In this document: piece after piece, positions 1-5,606 of the stretch
Layout of the letters: every line of letters starts with the position of its first letter
Position numbering within the stretch: the stretch's first letter is position 1
Source of the DNA: Alphaproteobacteria bacterium
GTDB lineage: Bacteria > Pseudomonadota > Alphaproteobacteria > Micropepsales > Micropepsaceae
Reading direction: 5' to 3'
NCBI GenBank assembly: GCA_028869725.1
Contig: JAGWRJ010000245.1
Span: 1-6,589 of the forward strand
DNA: 6,589 nt
Made by a program: the position numbers and the translations under genes
Notes under the pieces: generated by a model
What the model was told of the DNA's origin: nothing
Databases searched by the model: none
What the model saw: only the letters and a program-made list of their open reading frames with translations

Positions 1-336
1 AAATTCGGCGACGGCTGGTCGCCCTTTCGTACACCACCTGAGAAATTCCCGGATTGTATCGATACTATCCGCTCGCAACCGGAGTTCACTGCCCGTAAGA
101 TCGATGTGTTTTTCGCGCTCGAAATGCTCAATGTGGGGGCCCATCATGAGATCATCGGCGACCCACGAGCGCCAGGTTCACGCGACGCGGCAAAAATCAT
201 CGACCAGATTGGCTGGCTCAAAGAACTGGGCGTAACTGAGACCATCATCCCGCGTCCGCCAAATCTTTCGGGGCTTGAAGAGTATTTAGATTTCCACCGC
301 TGGATTGCGGCAGAAATCATGCCGAAAGTGGGGTAA
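1..336 (+). CDS. LLM-class (luciferase-like) flavin/F420-dependent oxidoreductase, C-terminal part
   Basis: The reading frame is open from the first base and ends at TAA 334-336, giving 111 residues of a gene that starts upstream of the window. The fragment opens with KFGDGW, the Gly-Asp-Gly-Trp turn common in luciferase-like monooxygenases, which are TIM-barrel enzymes using FMNH2 or F420. It then shows a beta strand (VFFALEML), an amphipathic helix, and the motif LKELGVTETIIPRP, which resembles the last barrel strand of this family. It ends in a helix (YLDFHRWIAAEIMPKV) that usually closes such proteins. A GTG at 106 could be misread as the start, but the upstream frame also encodes family-like sequence, so the gene is truncated by the window rather than short. 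Cofactor (FMN or F420) and substrate cannot be told from this part. It is followed 65 bp later by an alpha/beta hydrolase on the same strand, probably in one transcript. Confidence 0.75.
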   Translation, partial: KFGDGWSPFRTPPEKFPDCIDTIRSQPEFTARKIDVFFALEMLNVGAHHEIIGDPRAPGSRDAAKIIDQIGWLKELGVTETIIPRPPNLSGLEEYLDFHRWIAAEIMPKVG

Positions 337-401
337 GGTAGGATGATTGCCGTCGCCTTTGATTCTGCGAAACTGGTGCGCTGCGTGAGGCGGAACTAAT
401 C
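337..401 (+). other. Short spacer between the LLM oxidoreductase and hydrolase genes
   Basis: These 65 bases show no hairpin with a T-run and no clear promoter, which fits one transcript for the two plus-strand genes. GAGGCGGAA at 387-395 is the probable ribosome site for the hydrolase, with GGA 7 nt before the ATG. Confidence 0.4.
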
Positions 402-1316
402 ATGCGCAGCTACGAACTCACCATCGATGTTTCTGGTGCCACTGGAATCGCTGTCTCCTTCGTCGCTGCGACTCTGTTTTTGCCAGATGATTTCGGTCCA
501 GCTCCGTTAGAATTGCTGTTCTGCCTCCATGGTGGTGGATATCGTCGCGGGTATTGGCACCCAGTTTTCGCAGGGGAAGGTTATAGTTTCGCCGCCTATA
601 TGGCCGCGCGCGGATATGCGGTGCTAACGGTGGATTTGCTGGGCATGGGCGATAGTTTCAGGCCTGAGCCTGAATCGCTCCTGTCCCGCAACAAGATTGC
701 TGCTGCCAATAATCACGTTCTGAGCATGGTAGGCGAAGGCTTACGGAGAGGGAACTGGGGTGCGTTGCCTTCCGATGACATCGCTGTCACGGGGATCGGC
801 CATTCAATTGGCGGCATGATGATCATAACGCAAGCGGCCGAGCATGCTGGTCTTGATCGAGTGGCGGTTCTTGGCTGGACCAATCAGCCCCTGACCTTGG
901 CCGGTGTCAATGTGGCGACGCTGTCAGAAATCTCGTTGCCGGTCGGCTATCATGCCTCTCCGCGTAATGCGATGCGGGCGTTGTTCTACGCGGCAGATGT
1001 GCCGACCTGGTTGATCGAGGCAGACGAAGCGCACGGTAGTAAAACACCGTCCTGTCTAGGCCGTGATGCGCTAGCTCCAGGAATCGTCCACACTGCTTCG
1101 GCGGCGATTTCGGCCCCGATTTTTCTTGGTAACGGCAATGTCGATACTAGCCCCGATCACTGGGCTGAAGCAGCTTACTTCAAATCGAGCCGCGATATCA
1201 CGATGATGGTCCTTGAGGGGGCGGCTCACTGCCACAATTTTGCCTCGTCGCGCCGCAAATTATGGGAGCGGATGGACCGTTGGATCGTGGGGCTTCCCGC
1301 CGATCGGCTGCTATAG
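402..1316 (+). CDS. alpha/beta hydrolase (HGGG oxyanion motif)
   Basis: This 304-residue protein has an alpha/beta-hydrolase layout. HGGG (residues 43-46) after a hydrophobic strand is the likely oxyanion-hole loop. VDLLGMGDS (77-85) matches the strand-4 and turn region. GIGHSIGG (131-138) is the nucleophile elbow with Ser135. FLGNGNVDTSPDHW (241-254) supplies the acid, Asp248 or Asp252, and GAAHCHNF (273-280) the His, most likely His276. A full Ser-Asp-His triad is therefore present and the enzyme is probably an active serine hydrolase; esterase, lactonase, thioesterase or C-C hydrolase cannot be separated. No signal peptide is seen, so it is probably cytoplasmic. The ATG at 402 is chosen because the frame has an upstream stop at 360-362, no other ATG/GTG/TTG intervenes, and purine-rich GAGGCGGAA lies just before it. 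Its end overlaps the convergent SDR gene by 6 bp. It is probably co-transcribed with the LLM oxidoreductase, whose product it may hydrolyse (inference). Confidence 0.85.
   Translation: MRSYELTIDVSGATGIAVSFVAATLFLPDDFGPAPLELLFCLHGGGYRRGYWHPVFAGEGYSFAAYMAARGYAVLTVDLLGMGDSFRPEPESLLSRNKIAAANNHVLSMVGEGLRRGNWGALPSDDIAVTGIGHSIGGMMIITQAAEHAGLDRVAVLGWTNQPLTLAGVNVATLSEISLPVGYHASPRNAMRALFYAADVPTWLIEADEAHGSKTPSCLGRDALAPGIVHTASAAISAPIFLGNGNVDTSPDHWAEAAYFKSSRDITMMVLEGAAHCHNFASSRRKLWERMDRWIVGLPADRLL
1311..1316. other. Convergent stop-codon overlap at palindrome CTATAG
   Basis: The plus-strand hydrolase and the minus-strand SDR end in the same six bases. CTATAG is its own reverse complement, so both genes finish with CTA (Leu) and TAG on their own strand. 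No intergenic space remains for a terminator, so termination of each transcript must happen inside the opposing gene. Confidence 0.9.
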
Positions 1317-2060
1317 GCTGAACCCGCCATCGACAATGATGGTCTGTCCGGTGATATAGCGGGCCCGTTCCGAGGCAAGAAAGCGCACGGCTTCCGCAAT
1401 GTCTTCACCGCTGCCGAAGCGGCGCAAGGCGATGCGCTGGCGCTGGGCCTCCCAAATTTTGGGTGTGTAGAGCTCCCGGAGGAAAGCTGCCCCTAAGCCT
1501 GCATTGATAATTCCTGGTGCTACCATGTTGGCCCGAATTCCGAAGCGGCCTTCCTCCTTGGCGATTGCCCGTCCGAGCATCTCTATTCCTGCCTTGGGTA
1601 CTGCAGATAATGCGTCTCCGGGTGGATAGCTGTGGGTTGCGACGGAGACCACGCTGACGAAATTGCCGCCGTTCTGCTTACGGAACTGGGGCAGGGTGGC
1701 CGAGACAATGCGGGTGAAGCCGATGAGCTCAGTCTCGAGGACCTCCCGCCATTGCGGCTCGCTGATCTTGCTGACGAAGGGCTGCGAGATCGGAACGCCG
1801 CCTCCGAATACCATGGTCCCAATTTTTTTGCTTAGATGTGCGGCCTCGGCAATAGCGCTGCCAATGCTGTCCATGTTGCGCAAGTCGCAATGGACGGCGA
1901 AGGCCCGGTCCGGGCCGATTTCCTGTACGAGCGCATCAGCCTTCTCTTTGCCCGAGCGATAGCCGATGGCGACCTGCTCCCATTCGCTCGCGAGCGTTCG
2001 GCAAATGGCACTTCCCAAACCACCGCTGCCCCCGACCACAAAGGCACAGCCGCCGTTCAC
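1311..2060 (-). CDS. SDR-family oxidoreductase with a degenerate catalytic tetrad
   Basis: The 249 residues cover a complete classical short-chain dehydrogenase/reductase. The Rossmann loop is VGGSGGLG (residues 9-16) in place of the usual TGxxxGxG. GYRSGKEKA (33-41) after strand 2 is basic, which suggests NADP(H). VAPG (180-183) and the C-terminal VDGGFSL are typical. The active site is not typical. The NNAG position reads FGGG (85-88), the tetrad Asn position is Glu111, and the YxxxK motif reads S152-A-V-P-K156, so the catalytic Tyr is Ser. Ser139 and Lys156 are kept and have the classical 13- and 4-residue spacing. It may bind a nucleotide but not act as a normal dehydrogenase, or it may use another acid such as Tyr145. 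The start is GTG at 2060, overlapping the stop of the upstream hydrolase (GTGA); no strong ribosome site precedes it, so translational coupling is likely. It is the last gene of the minus-strand run. Confidence 0.88.
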   Translation of the reverse strand: MNGGCAFVVGGSGGLGSAICRTLASEWEQVAIGYRSGKEKADALVQEIGPDRAFAVHCDLRNMDSIGSAIAEAAHLSKKIGTMVFGGGVPISQPFVSKISEPQWREVLETELIGFTRIVSATLPQFRKQNGGNFVSVVSVATHSYPPGDALSAVPKAGIEMLGRAIAKEEGRFGIRANMVAPGIINAGLGAAFLRELYTPKIWEAQRQRIALRRFGSGEDIAEAVRFLASERARYITGQTIIVDGGFSL

Positions 2061-2902
2061 GATTTCACCGGGAGGGTTGTCTGGAGGAACTCGTGCAATG
2101 CGGCCGCAAAGGCGTCATTGCGATCAGAGGTGAACATATGACCAGCTCCCTTTGCTTCCCGCACGATAAGCTGCGGAGCCAGGGAGCGGAAGAGACGGAC
2201 ACCTTCGTCCGTCACAATGTCACTATGCTCTGCCCGGACCAGGACTAGCTGCATGCGCGCACGCGCGGCAGCGGCATTGATGGCCTGCCCCTCAGATGGG
2301 GGGTTGAGAAATTCTGGCGCCACGGTTCTGGGATCCCAATGCCAGTAGAGCCGTCCGTCGGAGCCTGTTCGAAGAGCTTTGGCGAGCCCCGAATTATCTT
2401 CGACAGGGGGCCGCTCAAGTAGGCGCGAAAGCACCGCCGCAGCCTCTTCCAGCGACGTGAAGCCGGCGTTACTAGCCCAAAAGAAAGCTCGGATGCGGTC
2501 TACGCCCATGTCAGAGATCAATGGCGCCACATCGGCCAACATGATTAAGGCGACTTTTTCGGGATGACGCGTGCCGCCCACCAGCGCGGCCTGGCCGCCC
2601 CGCGAGGCGCCCACCAGTGCCACCTTGCGGCCGAGGCCCTCCACTAGGCAGCCAACATCCCGCGCATAGGCGTCCAGCAGGTAATCGCCGTCGGAAGCCC
2701 AGTCGCTGTCGCCGTGCCCGCGCAAGTCAAAGGTGAGGGCCCGGTAACCAGCCTCGGCTATACGGCGGGCAGCCCCGCGCCAGGAGCGGCGACTCTGCCC
2801 ACCGCCGTGGAAAAACAAGACCGGGGGAGCTGCCGGGTCACCGATGGCATCGGCGGCAAGTGTCAGTCCGTCGCCGGCGAGGCGAAGTGTTTCGAATTCC
2901 AT
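2057..2902 (-). CDS. alpha/beta hydrolase (epoxide hydrolase/haloperoxidase-like fold)
   Basis: This 281-residue protein is a classical single-domain alpha/beta hydrolase. HGGGQS (32-37) follows the strand VLFF and is the oxyanion loop. FDLRGHGDS (58-66) is the strongly conserved strand-4 motif. GASRGG (98-103) is the nucleophile elbow with Ser100. A cap of helices lies at about 134-215. RAEHSDIV (223-230) holds the likely acid Asp228, and GAGHMF (252-257) holds the catalytic His255. The Ser nucleophile argues against haloalkane dehalogenase or epoxide hydrolase, which use Asp, and for esterase, lactonase, thioesterase or C-C bond hydrolase (meta-cleavage or beta-diketone type). The start ATG at 2902 lies 33 bp after the VOC gene; only a weak ribosome site is visible. 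The stop codon overlaps the GTG start of the atypical SDR by four bases, which ties the expression of the two proteins. The substrate cannot be read from the sequence. Confidence 0.87.
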   Translation of the reverse strand: MEFETLRLAGDGLTLAADAIGDPAAPPVLFFHGGGQSRRSWRGAARRIAEAGYRALTFDLRGHGDSDWASDGDYLLDAYARDVGCLVEGLGRKVALVGASRGGQAALVGGTRHPEKVALIMLADVAPLISDMGVDRIRAFFWASNAGFTSLEEAAAVLSRLLERPPVEDNSGLAKALRTGSDGRLYWHWDPRTVAPEFLNPPSEGQAINAAAARARMQLVLVRAEHSDIVTDEGVRLFRSLAPQLIVREAKGAGHMFTSDRNDAFAAALHEFLQTTLPVKS

Positions 2903-2935
2903 CCCGCTGTGCCGATCGGTACCCGCAGCCCTTAG

Positions 2936-3457
2936 CTATTCGGCAGCATCGGTCGGCTTATCGTTTGCGAACTTCCCAGGCGCATGATGCCATTTTCCGT
3001 CATTGTGGCTTTCATAAGGTGAGGCAACCTCGATAAGCACACCATGCGCGCTTTTGGGCCCCACCCAACTCCAACGCTGCCAGGTCATTTCCTGATCATT
3101 AAAGACTTGGCCATTTCCCGGCAGCTGCAGTCCCGCATCACGGAGTTTGCTCATCGCGCCATCGACATCGTCAGTCGTAAAGCATAGATGATGAACATGC
3201 TCACCCTTCTTTTCCAGCCGCTCACCGAGCGGGGTGCCGGGCGCGGGCTGAATGAATTGGATCTCGGTGGAATGGTTAGCGACGAACGTAGCCCAACGCA
3301 TGCCAGTGTCGGCACCACCCGAAAAGTCGTCATAACGGACGATACGTTCCTCGAGCGACTTGGGGTCGAGGACGCCCAATATTTTGGTCCAATCTTCGAT
3401 CGCTTGATCGAGATCTTTGACGAGCAAACAGACGTGCGCAAAAGGTCCACTGGGCAT
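2936..3457 (-). CDS. VOC-family protein (glyoxalase/methylmalonyl-CoA epimerase-like)
   Basis: The 173 residues show the two beta-alpha-beta-beta-beta modules of the vicinal oxygen chelate superfamily. Module one begins FAHVCLLVKDLDQAIEDW (6-23), and module two begins GEHVHHLCFTTDDVDGAM (85-102). Likely metal ligands are His8, Gln67 (in TEIQFIQP), His89 or His90, and Glu143 (VLIEVASP). The HxHH region, the IQ..QP strand and the LIEV strand resemble methylmalonyl-CoA epimerases, so a metal-assisted epimerisation or isomerisation of a CoA thioester or related enolisable compound is plausible. It is longer than most epimerases of this type because of a polar tail from about residue 147 (YESHNDGKWHHAPGKF), which is unlikely to be part of the fold. 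A strong Shine-Dalgarno AAGGAG sits 8 nt before the ATG, so this gene has its own initiation signal after a 37-bp gap from the MaoC gene. Function beyond the superfamily is not established. Confidence 0.82.
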   Translation of the reverse strand: MPSGPFAHVCLLVKDLDQAIEDWTKILGVLDPKSLEERIVRYDDFSGGADTGMRWATFVANHSTEIQFIQPAPGTPLGERLEKKGEHVHHLCFTTDDVDGAMSKLRDAGLQLPGNGQVFNDQEMTWQRWSWVGPKSAHGVLIEVASPYESHNDGKWHHAPGKFANDKPTDAAE

Positions 3458-3465
3458 TATCTAGT

Positions 3466-3471
3466 CTCCTT
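3466..3471 (-). promoter_or_regulatory. Ribosome binding site of the VOC gene
   Basis: On the minus strand the bases read AAGGAG followed by 8 nt (ACTAGATA) and the ATG at 3457. This is one of the best ribosome sites in the window and fixes the start of the VOC gene. Confidence 0.8.
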
Positions 3472-3494
3472 GTTGGTGCATTTCGGTTAATTCC

Positions 3495-3890
3495 TTAGGG
3501 CACAAAGCGAAGCGTTGCTGTCCCAGTTAATACAGTGGTGCAGTCGTTTGCCCTTAGCCAAACCTCGCACTGCGCCTGTTCGTCATCTCTCGCTGTCACC
3601 TTGCCGCCCGCAATAAGGTGGTCGCCGGCATAGACATTGTCGAGGAAGCGCGACTGCATCTTGGAGATTGTCGCCCCAGGAAAGGCGGCCATCAACATAT
3701 TCATCATATAAGCGACATTTGCAGGTCCCTGATTGATAACCTTGTCGCCCAAACCCTTGCTCTTAACGACCTCTGGATCCAAATGGATTGGATTGGGATC
3801 ATGAAGGAATACGGCCCATTCCTTCATCGCTTCGGAACTCACCCGGTCGATCGTGAAGGCGGGGAGTTCTTCGCCAACATTTGGACTCAT
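3495..3890 (-). CDS. MaoC-like hot-dog enoyl-CoA hydratase (catalytic subunit)
   Basis: This 131-residue protein is a single hot-dog domain of the MaoC / (R)-specific hydratase type. The signature HDPNPIHLD (30-38) gives the catalytic dyad Asp31/His36 with Asn33, exactly as in the family pattern DxNPxH. KGLGDKVINQGPANVAYMMNML (45-66 overall) is the following loop and hot-dog helix, and FLDNVYAGDHL (83-93) is the strand and turn typical for MaoC. Family knowledge: such proteins add water across the double bond of a 2-enoyl-CoA, usually giving the (R)-3-hydroxy product. It is directly coupled to the FAS1-like gene (ATGA overlap), which indicates a heteromeric hydratase such as the ChsH1/ChsH2 type of steroid side-chain degradation. 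It also has a ribosome site (AAGGA, 6 nt before the ATG). A thioesterase role is possible but less likely given the intact dyad and the neighbouring acyl-CoA dehydrogenase. Confidence 0.88.
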   Translation of the reverse strand: MSPNVGEELPAFTIDRVSSEAMKEWAVFLHDPNPIHLDPEVVKSKGLGDKVINQGPANVAYMMNMLMAAFPGATISKMQSRFLDNVYAGDHLIAGGKVTARDDEQAQCEVWLRANDCTTVLTGTATLRFVP

Positions 3891-4342
3891 GCCAATTCCT
3901 TTCTCGGCAGTACCCAGACATTGGTGGTCTCGAGGATGACATTACCACGTTCGTCATGAAGCCGCAGTCTATAGTCGAGCACATCCATGACGCCCAACTT
4001 ACGACTGCGCTTACGCACTAGACCCAGTATTTCGCCACGGACCCGGTAAGGCACTCCGATTTTGAGGGGCCCCTGAAACTCGACTTCTGAACTGCCCATC
4101 ATGGGGCCGTCTTCGACGTCGAACTCGCAAACCTCGCAAACGCCCGCCACGGTTTTGCCCATGCCGACCTGGGTTGCGATATAATAATAGATGGGATGGG
4201 CAGTGCCATCGGCAGCAGTTTTGACCCCGGTCGAACGGCAGAGCGCTGTGTTCTCTTCGGCCGATATTACATAGGTCGTGTCGCCATCGAGAGATGTTCC
4301 GGCCACTTGCGGTGGTGGGGGCAGCGGAGTGTCTTTGCTCAT
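3887..4342 (-). CDS. FAS1-like dehydratase-fold protein (MaoC partner subunit)
   Basis: The 151 residues match the FAS1-like/MaoC N-terminal dehydratase domain: a proline-rich start, a strand and helix TYVISAEENTALCRSTG (23-39), the hot-dog helix region HPIYYYIATQVG (49-60), and EVEFQGPLKIGVPYRVRGEI (86-105), a strand-turn-strand pattern common in this domain. The C-terminal strands DYRLRLHDERGNVILETTNVWVLP (123-146) complete the fold. At the place where the catalytic DxNPxH should sit it has T47-A-H-P-I-Y52, so Asp and His are missing and this half is probably non-catalytic. Family knowledge: such proteins pair with a single-domain MaoC protein to form a split hydratase, with the inactive half shaping a large acyl pocket. 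GAGG lies 8 nt before the ATG at 4342, and the start overlaps the acyl-CoA dehydrogenase stop by one base (TGATG). It overlaps the MaoC gene by ATGA. Confidence 0.82.
   Translation of the reverse strand: MSKDTPLPPPPQVAGTSLDGDTTYVISAEENTALCRSTGVKTAADGTAHPIYYYIATQVGMGKTVAGVCEVCEFDVEDGPMMGSSEVEFQGPLKIGVPYRVRGEILGLVRKRSRKLGVMDVLDYRLRLHDERGNVILETTNVWVLPRKELA
3897..3901 (-). promoter_or_regulatory. Ribosome binding site of the MaoC gene
   Basis: The minus strand reads AAGGA 6 nt upstream of the ATG at 3890. The site lies inside the last codons of the FAS1-like gene, so the MaoC start can be served both by this site and by coupling through the ATGA overlap. Confidence 0.7.
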
Positions 4343-5505
4343 CAGAAGGACCTCGGCAGGCCAAAGCTTTCAGCGATCGTGTTGCGGACCATTTCGTTGC
4401 TAATCGGGGTCATGCGCAAGATGCGGTGATCGCGCCAGTAGCGTTGCATGTCCGTCTCAGCCGAATAGCCCATGCCGCCAAGCATCTGAATGCCTAGGTC
4501 TGCTGCCTTGACGGCGTTTTCGGTCGCAACCATCTTCAGCATATTGGCCTGTACCCCGCATTCGCGCCCGAGCGACTGCAGCCACGCGACATAGTAGAGC
4601 AACAGTTCGGTTTGCTGCTGCCATGTCGCTATATCGGCGATGTAGTGCTGGATGATCTGGAACTGCCCGATGGGCTTGCCAAACGCATGGCGTTGCTTGA
4701 CGTAATCCAGCGCATCTTCCAGCACGCCATCAATAGCGCCCAGGCACTGCGCCCCGACCATGATGCGTTCGTTGTTGAGGGTGGGCAGCATCATGTACCA
4801 GGCCCTGCCGGGTTCTCCGAGCACGTCATTGTCCGGCACGAATACATCTTCCAGCGTCACCGAACAGGAGCCCATCGCCCGCATTCCGAGTTTAGGCAGC
4901 AGGGTCGCGGTGACGCCCGGCGATTTCGCGTCCAAGAAGAACAGGGTCAGCCCGTGATGGCGTTTCTCGACATTCTTGTCACTTCGGGCGAGCAGCAGAA
5001 TGCGGTCCGCAACACGTGCGGCCGTGGTCCACATCTTGGCGCCATTGATTTTCCAGCCGCCATCCACCTTGGTCGCGTATGTCCGCATGGCACCAAGTAC
5101 ATCCGTGCCGCCGCTTGGCTCCGTCATGCCTATAGACACGCGCAGGCGCCCTGCCGCCATTTCAGGCAGCCAGCGGGATTTCTGTTGCTCGGTGCCGTAA
5201 AGACCGATCGACTTGGCGCCGGCGAAGGAGGTTAGCCCCCAGGTCCAGAGAAGCCCCCCGGCTGTACGTGCCAGTTCGCGGGCGAAGATCATCTGAATGA
5301 TGATGTCACCACCTTGACCGCCATAGGCTTCGTCGATGCCAATTCCGAAGTAGCCGCCTGTGGCAAGCTTGTCCCACAGCGCGAAAGGATAATTTTCCTC
5401 ATCCGCCTCTAATTTGCGCATCCAGTCCTTTGGCGCTTCGGCGTCAACCCAGCGACGGACAATGTCGCGAAAAGCCTGTTGTTCTTCGGAAAGGGAAAAA
5501 TCCAT
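4342..5505 (-). CDS. acyl-CoA dehydrogenase
   Basis: The 387 residues have the full length and order of an acyl-CoA dehydrogenase: N-terminal helical domain (1-120, starting MDFSLSEEQQAFRD), beta-barrel domain with the FAD motif MTEPSGGTDV (127-136) and WKINGAKMWTT (151-161), and the C-terminal helical domain with RHAFGKPIGQFQIIQ (272-286) and QMLGGMGYSAE (340-350). It introduces a 2,3 double bond into an acyl-CoA, passing electrons from FAD to electron-transferring flavoprotein. The catalytic Glu of short- and medium-chain enzymes (in YEGT) is replaced by Pro367 in RMTPISNEM. Glu246 in NNERIMV sits at the alternative position used by isovaleryl- and long-chain acyl-CoA dehydrogenases and is the probable base. 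The end GLPRSF is common in homologues acting on branched or bulky substrates (inference). It is preceded by a 101-bp gap with no strong ribosome site, and is followed directly by the FAS1-like gene, its probable next step. Confidence 0.93.
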   Translation of the reverse strand: MDFSLSEEQQAFRDIVRRWVDAEAPKDWMRKLEADEENYPFALWDKLATGGYFGIGIDEAYGGQGGDIIIQMIFARELARTAGGLLWTWGLTSFAGAKSIGLYGTEQQKSRWLPEMAAGRLRVSIGMTEPSGGTDVLGAMRTYATKVDGGWKINGAKMWTTAARVADRILLLARSDKNVEKRHHGLTLFFLDAKSPGVTATLLPKLGMRAMGSCSVTLEDVFVPDNDVLGEPGRAWYMMLPTLNNERIMVGAQCLGAIDGVLEDALDYVKQRHAFGKPIGQFQIIQHYIADIATWQQQTELLLYYVAWLQSLGRECGVQANMLKMVATENAVKAADLGIQMLGGMGYSAETDMQRYWRDHRILRMTPISNEMVRNTIAESFGLPRSF

Positions 5506-5606
5506 GGTCCATAGCTCAAGAAACAGCGTGCCGGTCGGAACTTACCAGTGTACTCCCTTATAGGAGGTGCCTCAGCCGATCCTGACCTACCGAACTATAG
5601 GTAAGC
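5506..5606 (-). other. Largest intergenic gap of the minus-strand run, with inverted repeats
   Basis: This gap of about 101 bp between the canonical SDR and the acyl-CoA dehydrogenase is the only place in the minus-strand run with room for an internal promoter or operator. GAACTTACC at 5538-5546 and GGTAAGCTC at 5600-5608 form an inverted repeat with one mismatch, 53 nt apart. Within it ACCTA (5586-5590) and TAGGT (5599-5603 region) can pair as a short hairpin, and CTCC/GGAG flank TTATA near 5553-5566. On the minus strand TATAAG resembles a -10 box but no convincing -35 lies at the right distance. No poly-T tract follows, so a factor-independent terminator is unlikely. A promoter or operator is possible but unproven. 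Confidence 0.3.

Noticed and set aside
343..399. Tiny 18-codon frame between the LLM and hydrolase genes, preceded by AAGG
   Set aside because: The product resembles no recognisable peptide, the ribosome site is too close to the ATG (4 nt), and frames of this length occur often by chance.
1663..1962. Plus-strand open frame of 99 codons opposite the atypical SDR
   Set aside because: It lies fully inside a conserved SDR on the other strand, has low-complexity Ser/Arg-rich content and no ribosome site; a shadow frame.
4612..5235. Plus-strand open frame of 207 codons opposite the acyl-CoA dehydrogenase
   Set aside because: It is antisense to a full, well conserved dehydrogenase and its His/Arg-rich product matches no family; a composition-driven shadow frame.
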